Shown here piece after piece: positions 42,570 to 50,139 of a stretch of 58,691 nucleotides of DNA. The notes below the pieces were generated by a model, which saw nothing but the letters and a program-made list of their open reading frames with translations, was not told the DNA's origin and ran no database searches. The stretch's first letter is position 1; each line of letters opens with the position of its first letter. This DNA comes from DASSKK01 sp035690495 (GTDB taxonomy: Bacteria; Actinomycetota; Actinomycetes; Propionibacteriales; Nocardioidaceae): NCBI GenBank assembly GCA_035690495.1, contig DASSKK010000011.1, positions 1 through 58,691 of the forward strand, in the 5' to 3' direction. A program made the translations under genes and the position numbers.

Positions 42570-45344
42570 TCAGCGGGGGCGGTGGCGGGTGAACTCGACG
42601 ACCTGCTGGAACGTCGGCCGGTTCTGCCAGTCGATCGGGCGGACCCCGACCAGCCCGGAGGTGTTGGACACGATGTCGTCCTGGGTCTTGTCGTAGGTCA
42701 GCTGGTCGACCCGGGAGACGCCCTGCGCGTCGAGCATCCGCTGCACCGCCGCGCGCAGCGACCGGCGCAGCGTCGTACGACATGCCTTCAGGTCGCCGTG
42801 GCCGCAGTAGCCGTAGCGGTACGGCGAGGCGAGCCGCCGGCCGAGCAGGTCGCGCAGGTCCTTGTTCACGTAGCCGTACCACGCCACGCCGTTCCAGGCC
42901 GAGCCGCGCCCGAGCCTCGGGTGGTCGTCGAGGATCTGCGGCAGCTTGCGGGTCAGCTTCGCGCCGAGCCGGCCCTTCAGTACGTCGTAGGCGACCGACT
43001 TCTTGCCGTGCTGCCACCAGTCGTCGAAAAGCGCGATCGCCGCCTGGTGGGAGTAGGACCCGTCCCGGTCGCGGTCCACCCGCGGCGCGCCGGCGTGCAG
43101 CCAGGAGGCCAGCACCTTGCGCGCCTTGGCCGTCTGCGGGTCGTTGCCGACCACCTTCAGCAGCCACGGCAGGGTGTAGCGGGCGCGGGAGTCCTCGGTG
43201 GCGGCGGTCGACATGATCGCGACCACGTCGGCGATGCCGAGCTTGTGGCCGCCACGGATCGCCTTCTTCAGGTGGTCCTCGAGGGCCAGCGAACGGTAGA
43301 CGGTGCCGTAGGCCCAGTCGCCGTCGGCCGCGGAGAACCCGGGTGCGGTCTTGTTGTTCCAGCTCACGAAGTAGCCGCGCGGCGGGTCGGTCTGGTGCAC
43401 GTGCCGCCGGAAAGGCAGCCAGCCCTGCCAGTCGTACTTGCGGTTCCCCCAGCGCGGCAGGTCGAAGTCCACGCCCTTCGCGCGCAGCGGCAGCAGGCCG
43501 GAGGAGAAGTAGGAGATGTCGCGGTTGTCGGCGTAGAACCAGTTGAACGTGTAGTCGATGTGGCTGGCCGCCCGCTGGAAGCTGGCGGCGTCGTGCACGT
43601 AGCCCGGGTCGTTGAGCTGGGCGAAGCCGATCACGGAGTCGACCTCGTGGCCGTAGGTGCTGCGCTGGGCGACGATCGCGACCGGCTTGCCGTGCACGGT
43701 GGTGCGCAGCTGGACGATGCCGTGCCGGGTGCGCAGCACCAGGAACCGGTAGGTCTTCGGCGGCTGCTGGCTGGCCAGGCCGGGAGTCGTGGTCTCGGTC
43801 GACACATTGCGCCGCATCGGCCGGCAGTGGCCGTCGACGAGGTACCCGGTGGAGTGCACGCTCGGCGTACTGCCATCTGTGTTGCACAGCCGCTCCACGA
43901 CGGTGTCGACCAGGTCGTTCGAAGCGCTCGTCGCCGACCATGCGTAGTCGACGCCGCGTCCCAGCTGCACGAACAGGTTCGTGCCGGCGAACGCCACGCC
44001 GCGCGCCTTGATCCCCGGGCCGTCCAGCACCTCCTCGGTGAGCAGCTGCGGGGTGTAGTAGCCGGTCTGCGGCCCGAACACGGTCAGCGGCTTGCCGGAG
44101 CGGGTGTGGGACCCGCCGACCAGGATCGCGTTGCTCATGCCGTGGGACACGATCGGCAGGTCGATCGTGCCCGCAGGCAGGTCGATCTGCTGGCCGGCGG
44201 GCGCCAGGGGGCTCCCCGTCGGGAGATCGGGTAGCGGGGGCAGGGGCGAGCTCGAGCCCGAGAGCTCCGCGCCGGTGCCGGGCGCGGTCGCGCCGCCGAG
44301 GTCCGGCATCGCCACGCCGGGACGGCCGGGATGGATCGCGTTGCCTCCGCCGTACGGCGTGCGCACCGTGGCCGTGGTGGGCGCGTCGGGGTCGTTCTTC
44401 TCCCGCAGGTCCTCGTAGATGCGCTTGCCCTTGCGGGCACCGAACTTGTGCATCAGCCGTTGCAGCCACAGGGCGTTCTGGTACTCGTGACCGCCGCCCT
44501 TTCCGAAGATGCCGCCCACCAACGACGCGACGTAGACCACGTCGGCGCGCGTCCACGGACGCGGTGTCTTCTGCAGGGCGGCGTACTCGGCCGGGCAGGT
44601 GGGGGCGAGCACGGTGGGGCACATGTCCTGCTGGGCGGTATTGATGCCGGCGATGAACGCGTCGACCGCGCCGAGCAGCTTCTTGCCCTGCTTGCCCGCG
44701 CGGGCCGCCGCCTTCGGGATCTGCGCGGCCGCCTCCTTGCGGGTGTAGAAGGCGGTGCGCAGCTGGTTGCGGTCCATCTCGATGTTGGCCGGGGTGTCGC
44801 CGGCGAACTCCGCGAGGTGTGCCGCACCGGCGTGCCGCAGCGCGTCCATCAGGAACATCCGGTCCTTGGTGCCGGCGTACCCGGCGCCGAACTCCACGCC
44901 GTCGTAGCGCTCGGAGCTGATGTAGGGCACGCCGTACTGGTCGCGGCGGATCGTCACGCCGGGCTTGGGATGCGTGGTGCTGACGACCTGCTCAGGCGTG
45001 AAGTTCTCGTGCTTGAACAGCCGGTTGACGTCGGCACGGGTCAACGTGTCGGGCCGGGTCTTGGTGAGCGCGTCGTAGGTCTCCAGCTGGTCGGCGAAGT
45101 TCTTCGGCGCGTTCTTGCCGTCCACCGCGGTGCGGTGCGCGGCGTCGCCCGGGCTCAGCGCCAGCTTCGGCAGGTCCGCGATCGTGACGGTCCCGCGCTG
45201 CCCGGGCGGCAGGATGTTCCACACCGATCCGAACCGGTCGGCGCCGCTGCCCGCGCCCGCGGCGGGCACGCTGAGGGTGGCCAACCCGGTGGCGGCGGTG
45301 GCGAGCACCGCGGCGAGAGCGAGGGACCGGCGGGTACGGCGCAT
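42570..45344 (-). CDS. Secreted penicillin acylase-family Ntn hydrolase
   Basis: A 924-residue exported amidohydrolase. A signal peptide (R-R-T-R-R-S-L-A-L then A-A-V-L-A-T-A) ends near residue 30. The alpha chain is recognisable (I-R-R-D-Q-Y-G-V-P-Y-I, then Y-A-G-T-K-D-R-M-F). The likely autoprocessing nucleophile is Ser404 in H-G-M-S-N-A-I-L-V-G-G, where the beta chain would begin, followed by S-G-K-P-L-T-V-F-G-P-Q-T-G-Y. A Pro/Ser-rich spacer lies between the chains. Substrates of relatives include penicillins, acyl-homoserine lactones and N-acyl amino acids; none can be chosen here. It stands alone, upstream of and on the same strand as livG. Confidence 0.9.
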   Translation of the reverse strand: MRRTRRSLALAAVLATAATGLATLSVPAAGAGSGADRFGSVWNILPPGQRGTVTIADLPKLALSPGDAAHRTAVDGKNAPKNFADQLETYDALTKTRPDTLTRADVNRLFKHENFTPEQVVSTTHPKPGVTIRRDQYGVPYISSERYDGVEFGAGYAGTKDRMFLMDALRHAGAAHLAEFAGDTPANIEMDRNQLRTAFYTRKEAAAQIPKAAARAGKQGKKLLGAVDAFIAGINTAQQDMCPTVLAPTCPAEYAALQKTPRPWTRADVVYVASLVGGIFGKGGGHEYQNALWLQRLMHKFGARKGKRIYEDLREKNDPDAPTTATVRTPYGGGNAIHPGRPGVAMPDLGGATAPGTGAELSGSSSPLPPLPDLPTGSPLAPAGQQIDLPAGTIDLPIVSHGMSNAILVGGSHTRSGKPLTVFGPQTGYYTPQLLTEEVLDGPGIKARGVAFAGTNLFVQLGRGVDYAWSATSASNDLVDTVVERLCNTDGSTPSVHSTGYLVDGHCRPMRRNVSTETTTPGLASQQPPKTYRFLVLRTRHGIVQLRTTVHGKPVAIVAQRSTYGHEVDSVIGFAQLNDPGYVHDAASFQRAASHIDYTFNWFYADNRDISYFSSGLLPLRAKGVDFDLPRWGNRKYDWQGWLPFRRHVHQTDPPRGYFVSWNNKTAPGFSAADGDWAYGTVYRSLALEDHLKKAIRGGHKLGIADVVAIMSTAATEDSRARYTLPWLLKVVGNDPQTAKARKVLASWLHAGAPRVDRDRDGSYSHQAAIALFDDWWQHGKKSVAYDVLKGRLGAKLTRKLPQILDDHPRLGRGSAWNGVAWYGYVNKDLRDLLGRRLASPYRYGYCGHGDLKACRTTLRRSLRAAVQRMLDAQGVSRVDQLTYDKTQDDIVSNTSGLVGVRPIDWQNRPTFQQVVEFTRHRPR

Positions 45345-45371
45345 GCGGCTGCTCCTAGCGACGGCGGCAGT

Positions 45372-45389
45372 GAAACGCGTTCTCGTTTC
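45372..45389. promoter_or_regulatory. 6-6-6 inverted repeat upstream of the acylase gene
   Basis: GAAACG and CGTTTC flank six bases, 28 bases before the acylase ATG. The dyad resembles operators of TetR-type repressors in actinobacteria. No such repressor gene is in the window, so this is only a candidate site. Confidence 0.35.
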
Positions 45390-45443
45390 CTAACGACACC
45401 CGGAGCTCCCGGTTACGCCACCGCTCCAGGGCGGGTCAGCGGG

Positions 45444-45908
45444 TCAGGTGGCGGTGAGTCGGGTGCGCAACCGCTCACTGAGCTCGACGTCGTGAGGCAT
45501 CCGGCTCAGCTCGTCGGCGTCGACGAGCACGCCCTGCCCCCGGAGAACGTCGGCGAGATGTCTCCAGTGACCGGCCTCCATCTCCGGCTCGGGTTCGTCC
45601 GGACCGACCACCATGCGCGCGTCGGCTTCGACGTCTTCGACCGATGTCCGCTGCCAGATGTCGGGAGGTCCGTGCGCACCCCAGCCACGGTCGTCGAGCA
45701 GGGTCAGCCGACGACCGTCATCGAGGACGGCAAGGTGCAACGCCGAGAGCGACATCTCGCGCGGATCGTCCGGGCTCGGCCGGGGCCCCAGCGGGGCCAC
45801 CGCCGGATGGGCGCCTTCCGGAGGCGGGCCATCGACCTGCGGAGCGTCGATCGGACGAGGCCTGTCGTCGATGTCGACGTAGGTCAGCAGGCGTGTCACG
45901 GCGGCCAT
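45444..45908 (-). CDS. Hypothetical protein coupled to an acetyltransferase gene
   Basis: A 154-residue acidic protein from ATG 45908, one base after the acetyltransferase stop, so translation is probably coupled. The frame is open to 45941 but the overlap suggests 45908. Sequence: V-T-R-L-L-T-Y-V-D-I-D-D-R-P-R then a Pro-rich linker and strands L-A-V-L-D-D-G-R-R-L-T-L-L-D-D-R-G-W-G. No family recognised. It is probably real because its codon bias and gene spacing match its neighbours. Confidence 0.68.
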   Translation of the reverse strand: MAAVTRLLTYVDIDDRPRPIDAPQVDGPPPEGAHPAVAPLGPRPSPDDPREMSLSALHLAVLDDGRRLTLLDDRGWGAHGPPDIWQRTSVEDVEADARMVVGPDEPEPEMEAGHWRHLADVLRGQGVLVDADELSRMPHDVELSERLRTRLTAT

Positions 45909-45909
45909 G

Positions 45910-46821
45910 TCAGAGCTCGATCGCCCGGTTGACCCAGACATGCTCGATCTGCATGCCCACCTTCCGATAGAGGCCGAGCGCGCCGGTGCGGCTGTCGGTG
46001 GACAGCGTCGAGCGCTCTGCGCCGTGCTCGCGCCCCTGGGCGAATGCGTCGACCAGCAAGGCCTGGGCGAGCCCTTGGTGCCGCTGGTCGCGCCGCACGG
46101 CCAGCTGGTCGACGTACGCCTCCGACGGCGAAGGCTCGGTCTTGATCACCAGCGCTGCGCCCAGGACCTCGCCCGTCGGCCCAGTGACCACACGAAGGTT
46201 CCATGGCTCGAAGCCAGGTCGTTGCACCGAGGTGGCGAGGAAGTCGTCGTACGACGTGCGCTCGCGCACCGACCACTCCAGGAACGCGTCTTCGATCACC
46301 GTGTGGACGGCCGGGTAGTCCTCAGGACGTGCGGCTCGCACGGCATACCCCTCGGGGAGCTGCCGCGGCTCGATCACCCGGTCCTCGGGCAGCACCAGCA
46401 CCCAGCTGGTCCAGCGCACCCGGTAGCCCAGGCTCTCGAGCAGCCGGTCGCCGGCCGAGCCCTGCGGGACGGGCGAGCCGAGCACCGTCGAGCCGAGCTC
46501 GCGGCCGCGCCTCTGCAGCCAGCGGGCGAGTGTGGTGCCGAGACCGCGCCCGCGGTAGGACGGATGTACCGCCGAGTCGCACCGGTCGGCGCCGGTGATC
46601 TCGGCGTAGGCCACCATCGACTGGTCGTCGAAGACTCCGACCGTGTGGGTGGAGACGTCCCAGCTGGGACGCTGCCAGTCGGCGACGATGTCGGCCGGCT
46701 CGATCTCGACCTTGCCGACGTCGTGCAGCTCCTGAGCGGCCGCAACGTCGAACACCGCCTTGGCGTCGTCCATCGCCAACGCCCGGGAGGTCAGCCCGTA
46801 GGGCAGGTCGAGGATCTGCAT
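45910..46821 (-). CDS. Tandem GNAT acetyltransferase
   Basis: A 303-residue protein with two GNAT domains, like mycothiol synthase-type and other double acetyltransferases. The N-terminal copy has V-H-P-S-Y-R-G-R-G-L-G-T-T-L-A and the C-terminal copy V-D-Q-L-A-V-R-R-D-Q-R-H-Q-G-L-A-Q; both keep the acetyl-CoA pyrophosphate loop (Q/R-x-x-G-x-G/A). ATG 46821 is my start; GTG 46857 adds 12 residues. Substrate unknown. Confidence 0.85.
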   Translation of the reverse strand: MQILDLPYGLTSRALAMDDAKAVFDVAAAQELHDVGKVEIEPADIVADWQRPSWDVSTHTVGVFDDQSMVAYAEITGADRCDSAVHPSYRGRGLGTTLARWLQRRGRELGSTVLGSPVPQGSAGDRLLESLGYRVRWTSWVLVLPEDRVIEPRQLPEGYAVRAARPEDYPAVHTVIEDAFLEWSVRERTSYDDFLATSVQRPGFEPWNLRVVTGPTGEVLGAALVIKTEPSPSEAYVDQLAVRRDQRHQGLAQALLVDAFAQGREHGAERSTLSTDSRTGALGLYRKVGMQIEHVWVNRAIEL

Positions 46822-47006
46822 GCGCAGATTGAAGCAGCCCTCCGGTCTCTCCCACACCCGGATTTGTTGGCAAGCGGCGGGGCCACCGAGTCGCGTCCCG
46901 GTTGCCGATCGACAACCGCCGCGCTTGGTGCCACAACTTCGCCTACGGTACGGCCGAGGTGACGGTGACCGAGCGGCACGCGTCGTCGCGTTCTGTGGAC
47001 AACTCG

Positions 47007-47075
47007 GTTACCGGTGGGTACGCGGTGGATCGCGCGCACCAGGTGGACGGAATCCACCGCGTACCGGGCGGTAAC
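47007..47075. repeat. Large inverted repeat before gntK (family 3, single copy)
   Basis: GGTACGCGGTGGA (47017-47029) pairs perfectly with TCCACCGCGTACC (47053-47065). A mismatch of three bases follows, and then outer arms GTTACCG (47007-47013) and CGGTAAC (47069-47075) pair again, giving a long stem around a 23-base loop. The 370 bases between the acetyltransferase and gntK hold no gene. No second copy was seen in this window. Confidence 0.8.
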
Positions 47076-47191
47076 TCATGACCGCCCACGACCGCGCTAC
47101 CACGAGTCGGCCGACGACGTGCCGGACGGGCTGGCCATCGCGCACTGGTCGTGGGACGGGCTGGTCGTCGCCGCCGATTAGGGTGGGCGCC

Positions 47192-47737
47192 ATGGTGCAG
47201 CACAGCGGGCCGGTGCACGTGGTCGCGATGGGCGTCTCCGCCACCGGCAAGACGCTGGTGGGCATCGACCTCGCCGATCGGCTCGGCTTCAAGTTCCTCG
47301 AGGGCGACTCGCTGCATCCCCAGGCGAACATCGACAAGATGGCCGCGGGCATCCCGCTCACCGACGAGGACCGGTGGCCGTGGCTGCGCATGTGCGCGAA
47401 GGCCGTGGCGGAGTGCGACGCCGACGATGTCTCGACCGTGCTGTCGTGCTCGGCGCTGCGCCGGGGGTACCGGGACCTGCTGCGTGAGGCCGCCAGGGAA
47501 GAGCTGTTCTTCGTGCACCTGCACGCGCCGTTCGAGGTGCTCGAAGCGCGGATGACCAAGCGCACCAAGCACTTCATGCCGACCTCGCTGCTGCAGAGCC
47601 AGTTCGACACCCTCGAGCCGCTCGGCGACGACGAGGTGGGCGTGGTGGTCGACGTCTCGCCGCCGATCGAGGTGGTGGTCGACGAGGCGGAGAAGGCGAT
47701 CCGATCCCGCTACCTCGAGTCGTCCACGGAGCGGTGA
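47192..47737 (+). CDS. gntK: Gluconokinase
   Basis: Phosphorylates gluconate to 6-phosphogluconate. The 181-residue thermoresistant-type enzyme starts at ATG 47192 after AGGGTGGG. The P-loop is the family's variant M-G-V-S-A-T-G-K-T-L-V-G (Ala-Thr in place of Gly-Ser), followed by E-G-D-S-L-H-P-Q-A-N-I-D-K-M, L-T-D-E-D-R-W-P-W-L, and C-S-A-L-R-R-G-Y-R-D, the gluconokinase signature. No gluconate permease is nearby. The next gene overlaps its stop. Confidence 0.93.
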   Translation: MVQHSGPVHVVAMGVSATGKTLVGIDLADRLGFKFLEGDSLHPQANIDKMAAGIPLTDEDRWPWLRMCAKAVAECDADDVSTVLSCSALRRGYRDLLREAAREELFFVHLHAPFEVLEARMTKRTKHFMPTSLLQSQFDTLEPLGDDEVGVVVDVSPPIEVVVDEAEKAIRSRYLESSTER

Positions 47738-48222
47738 CGGTGAGCCGAGCCCAAGAGGCCACGAACCGGTCGATGCTGCGGGCGCGCGACACGATCGACC
47801 GCGAGTACGCCACCGACCTCGACATCGCGGCGCTCGCGGATGCCGCCCACCTCTCGCCGGACCACCTGATCCGCACGTTCCGCTCCGTGTTCGGCGAGAC
47901 GCCGCACCGCTACCTGCAGCGTCGCCGCATCGAACGCGCGATGACCCTGCTGCGCACCAGCGACCAGGACGTCACCGAGGTCTGCATGGGCGTGGGGTTC
48001 AGCAGCCTGGGGACGTTCAGCCGGCTGTTCACCGAGATCGTGGGCCAGTCGCCGTCGTCGTACGCGGACCAGAACCGGCAGTCGCGCAAGGGCTCGCAAC
48101 CGGCCGCGCCCGGCTGCTTCACGATGGCCTGGACCAGGCCCAGCAGCTTCACCCACGTTCGCCGTCCGGCGTCGACCGGCGCGTCGATTTCGGAGAAGCC
48201 CAGGGAGGTCTCCGGCGGCTAG
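47734..48222 (+). CDS. AraC-family transcriptional regulator
   Basis: A 162-residue regulator that is almost only the double helix-turn-helix DNA-binding domain: L-A-D-A-A-H-L-S-P-D-H-L-I-R-T-F, then V-C-M-G-V-G-F-S-S-L-G-T-F-S-R-L-F and P-S-S-Y. A polar tail of about 55 residues follows. GTG 47734 overlaps the gntK stop (GTGA). The gene 11 bases downstream encodes a glyoxalase-fold protein, a frequent pair, so it more likely controls that gene than gntK. Confidence 0.92.
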   Translation: MTVSRAQEATNRSMLRARDTIDREYATDLDIAALADAAHLSPDHLIRTFRSVFGETPHRYLQRRRIERAMTLLRTSDQDVTEVCMGVGFSSLGTFSRLFTEIVGQSPSSYADQNRQSRKGSQPAAPGCFTMAWTRPSSFTHVRRPASTGASISEKPREVSGG

Positions 48223-48232
48223 CGTCGGCGTC

Positions 48233-48652
48233 ATGAAACTCACCCGGAACAACCTGTCCTCCATCTACGTGCTCGACCAGGATCAGGCGCTCGACTTCTA
48301 CGTCGGCGTGCTCGGTCTCGAAGTCGGGACCGACGCCGACCTCGGGTTCATGCGCTGGCTGACCGTCCGCGTCCCGGGCGACGAGAAGGAGATCCTGCTC
48401 GAGCGTCCCGGCCCGCCCGCGCACGACCCAGGGACCGCCGAGCAAGTCCGCGAACTGGTCGCCAAGGGCGCTGGAGGCGGCTGGCTGGCCTTCCAGGTCG
48501 ATGACGTGGACGCGGTCCACGCCGAGCTGGTAGACCACGGCGTCGACATCACCCAGCCGCCGACGGACCAGCCCTACGGGCGCGACATGGGCCTGCGGGA
48601 CCCGTTCGGCAACAACTTGCGGATCGGCAATATCACCGGGCTGGACGGATAG
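48233..48652 (+). CDS. Glyoxalase/bleomycin-resistance (VOC) superfamily protein
   Basis: A 139-residue VOC-fold protein from ATG 48233. Repeats of the beta-alpha-beta-beta-beta unit: Y-V-L-D-Q-D-Q-A-L-D-F-Y and F-Q-V-D-D-V-D-A-V-H-A-E-L; the end M-G-L-R-D-P-F-G-N-N-L-R-I is typical. Only some metal ligands of true glyoxalases can be matched, so the activity is open. Partner of the upstream AraC gene. Confidence 0.9.
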   Translation: MKLTRNNLSSIYVLDQDQALDFYVGVLGLEVGTDADLGFMRWLTVRVPGDEKEILLERPGPPAHDPGTAEQVRELVAKGAGGGWLAFQVDDVDAVHAELVDHGVDITQPPTDQPYGRDMGLRDPFGNNLRIGNITGLDG

Positions 48653-48690
48653 CCGATGCAGGCTGGTCGCCGGTCGGGGATACTCGCCCG

Positions 48691-49506
48691 ATGACCAACA
48701 TGTTGGCGGCCGACCTGCTGGGCGTGCTGGAGCGCTACTACGACGCCACGCCACGACCGAATGCCCGCGTCGAGGAGATCGGGCCGTTCACGTTGTTCGT
48801 GTCCGAGCGTGCCGACGGCTTCGCCTACTACGCCCGACCACGCCTCGGCCTTGCCGAGGCGGTCACCGCTGCGGACGTCGACGCGGTCCGGGGGCGGCAG
48901 CGCGAGCTCGGAGCGCCGGAGGCGTTCGAGTGGGTGCACCAGACCACTCCGTCGCTGATCGAGGCGATCCGTGCCGCCGGGATGGTCGTCGAGGAGTGCC
49001 CTCTGCTTGTCCTGAGCTCCGTCGAAGGGCTCGTCCTGGACGGCGCCCGTGTGCCTCCGCCCGAACAGCTCTGCGCGGACGGCGGAGTCAGCGTGCGCCT
49101 GGTCGACGCAGAGACGAACGACCTCCCCGAGATCGCCGGCGTCGTGCACGCGGGCTTCGCGAACACCGACGCGGTGCGGCCGCGCGACCTGCCACGCCAG
49201 CGTGAGCTGATGCGGGCGGGCCTGATGGTGAAGGCCGCGGCGTACGACGACAGCGGTGCGGTAGTGGGCAGCGGCTCGCACGGCCCGCGCGGCGACGCCG
49301 CCGAGCTGGCCGGCATCGCAGTGCTGCCCCGGGCACGCCGGCGGGGCGTGGGCGCGGCGATCACCGCCGTCCTGGCGGCGGACGCGGTGCGTCGCGGCAT
49401 CGGAACGGTATTCCTCACCGCCCAGGACGACGCCGTCGCGCGCGTCTACGAGCGGGTCGGGTTTGTCCGGGTGGCGACCGCGTGCGTCGCGGAGGTGCGG
49501 CGATGA
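48691..49506 (+). CDS. GNAT acetyltransferase
   Basis: A 271-residue protein. The C-terminal GNAT domain has ELAGIAVLPRARRRGVGAAI as acetyl-CoA loop and A-R-V-Y-E-R-V-G-F at the end. The N-terminal half (residues 1-130) is a degenerate second domain. The short element at 49008-49029 is translated in frame here as part of L-V-L-S-S-V-E-G-L-V-L-D-G. The stop overlaps the next acetyltransferase start (ATGA). Confidence 0.88.
   Translation: MTNMLAADLLGVLERYYDATPRPNARVEEIGPFTLFVSERADGFAYYARPRLGLAEAVTAADVDAVRGRQRELGAPEAFEWVHQTTPSLIEAIRAAGMVVEECPLLVLSSVEGLVLDGARVPPPEQLCADGGVSVRLVDAETNDLPEIAGVVHAGFANTDAVRPRDLPRQRELMRAGLMVKAAAYDDSGAVVGSGSHGPRGDAAELAGIAVLPRARRRGVGAAITAVLAADAVRRGIGTVFLTAQDDAVARVYERVGFVRVATACVAEVRR
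49008..49029. repeat. In-gene short palindromic element, candidate copy
   Basis: CCTGAGCTCCGTCGAAGGG (49011-49029) differs by one inserted T from the element at 56040-56057. It lies inside the acetyltransferase gene and keeps the frame. Confidence 0.55.
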
Positions 49507-50135
49507 GCGGTTTCGACGAGAGTGGTTTCGACAGGCTCAACCACCGTGCCGTGGCGCGGGTCATCGGACCCGACGACTGGGCGGCCTGGCGCGAGATCCG
49601 GCTGCGCTCGCTGCTCGACACCCCGAGCGCCTACGGGTCGACGCACGAGCAGGAGGCCGACTACTCCGAGGAGCTCTGGCGCTCGCGGACCGGCGGCGGG
49701 TCGGCAACCGACCTGGGACCCGGCGACAGCGGTCCCGCGGTGCTCGCGTTCCCCGCCGGCGCAGACGCCGCCTCCGCTCCGATCGGAATGGGCGCCGCCT
49801 TCTGCGACCGACCGGGCTGGCTGCACGTGGTCGCGATGTGGGTCGACCCTGCCTGGCGGGGCCGCAGAGTCAGCCACCGGATCCTCGACGTGATCGGCGA
49901 GTGGGCCGCGCCGCACGAGCTGCGGCTGCATCTGGACGTCACCATCGGCAACGACGCGGCGTACTCGTCGTACCTCTCCTATGGTTTCCATCCCACCGAG
50001 CAGACTCGTCCGCTGCGCGAGGGCTCGGAGCTGGAGTGCGTGCGGATGGCTCTGCCCTTCCCGCCACCCGCCCCCCGGGAGGCGCGGGTGGCATTGCGGG
50101 TCATTGACGGTCGTTGCAGAAGGGCAATAACGTGA
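49503..50135 (+). CDS. GNAT acetyltransferase with repeat-derived N-terminus
   Basis: A 210-residue GNAT protein. Acetyl-CoA region: V-A-M-W-V-D-P-A-W-R-G-R-R-V-S-H-R-I-L-D; end S-Y-G-F-H-P-T-E. The first 16 residues (M-S-G-F-D-E-S-G-F-D-R-L-N-H-R) are encoded by the palindromic element at 49509-49544 and precede the usual beginning of the domain (V-A-R-V-I-G-P-D-D-W). So the element has been captured as the start of the gene. ATG 49503 overlaps the preceding stop; 4 bases separate it from the CoA ligase gene. Confidence 0.85.
   Translation: MSGFDESGFDRLNHRAVARVIGPDDWAAWREIRLRSLLDTPSAYGSTHEQEADYSEELWRSRTGGGSATDLGPGDSGPAVLAFPAGADAASAPIGMGAAFCDRPGWLHVVAMWVDPAWRGRRVSHRILDVIGEWAAPHELRLHLDVTIGNDAAYSSYLSYGFHPTEQTRPLREGSELECVRMALPFPPPAPREARVALRVIDGRCRRAIT
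49509..49544. repeat. In-gene short palindromic element with perfect arms
   Basis: GTGGTTTCGACAGGCTCAACCAC (in two parts: arms GTGGTT 49522-49527 and AACCAC 49539-49544) forms a hairpin with 11 loop bases. GGTTTCGAC is repeated just upstream (49509-49517). The hairpin belongs to the N-terminal coding part of the acetyltransferase gene. Confidence 0.75.
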
Positions 50136-50139
50136 GCCC

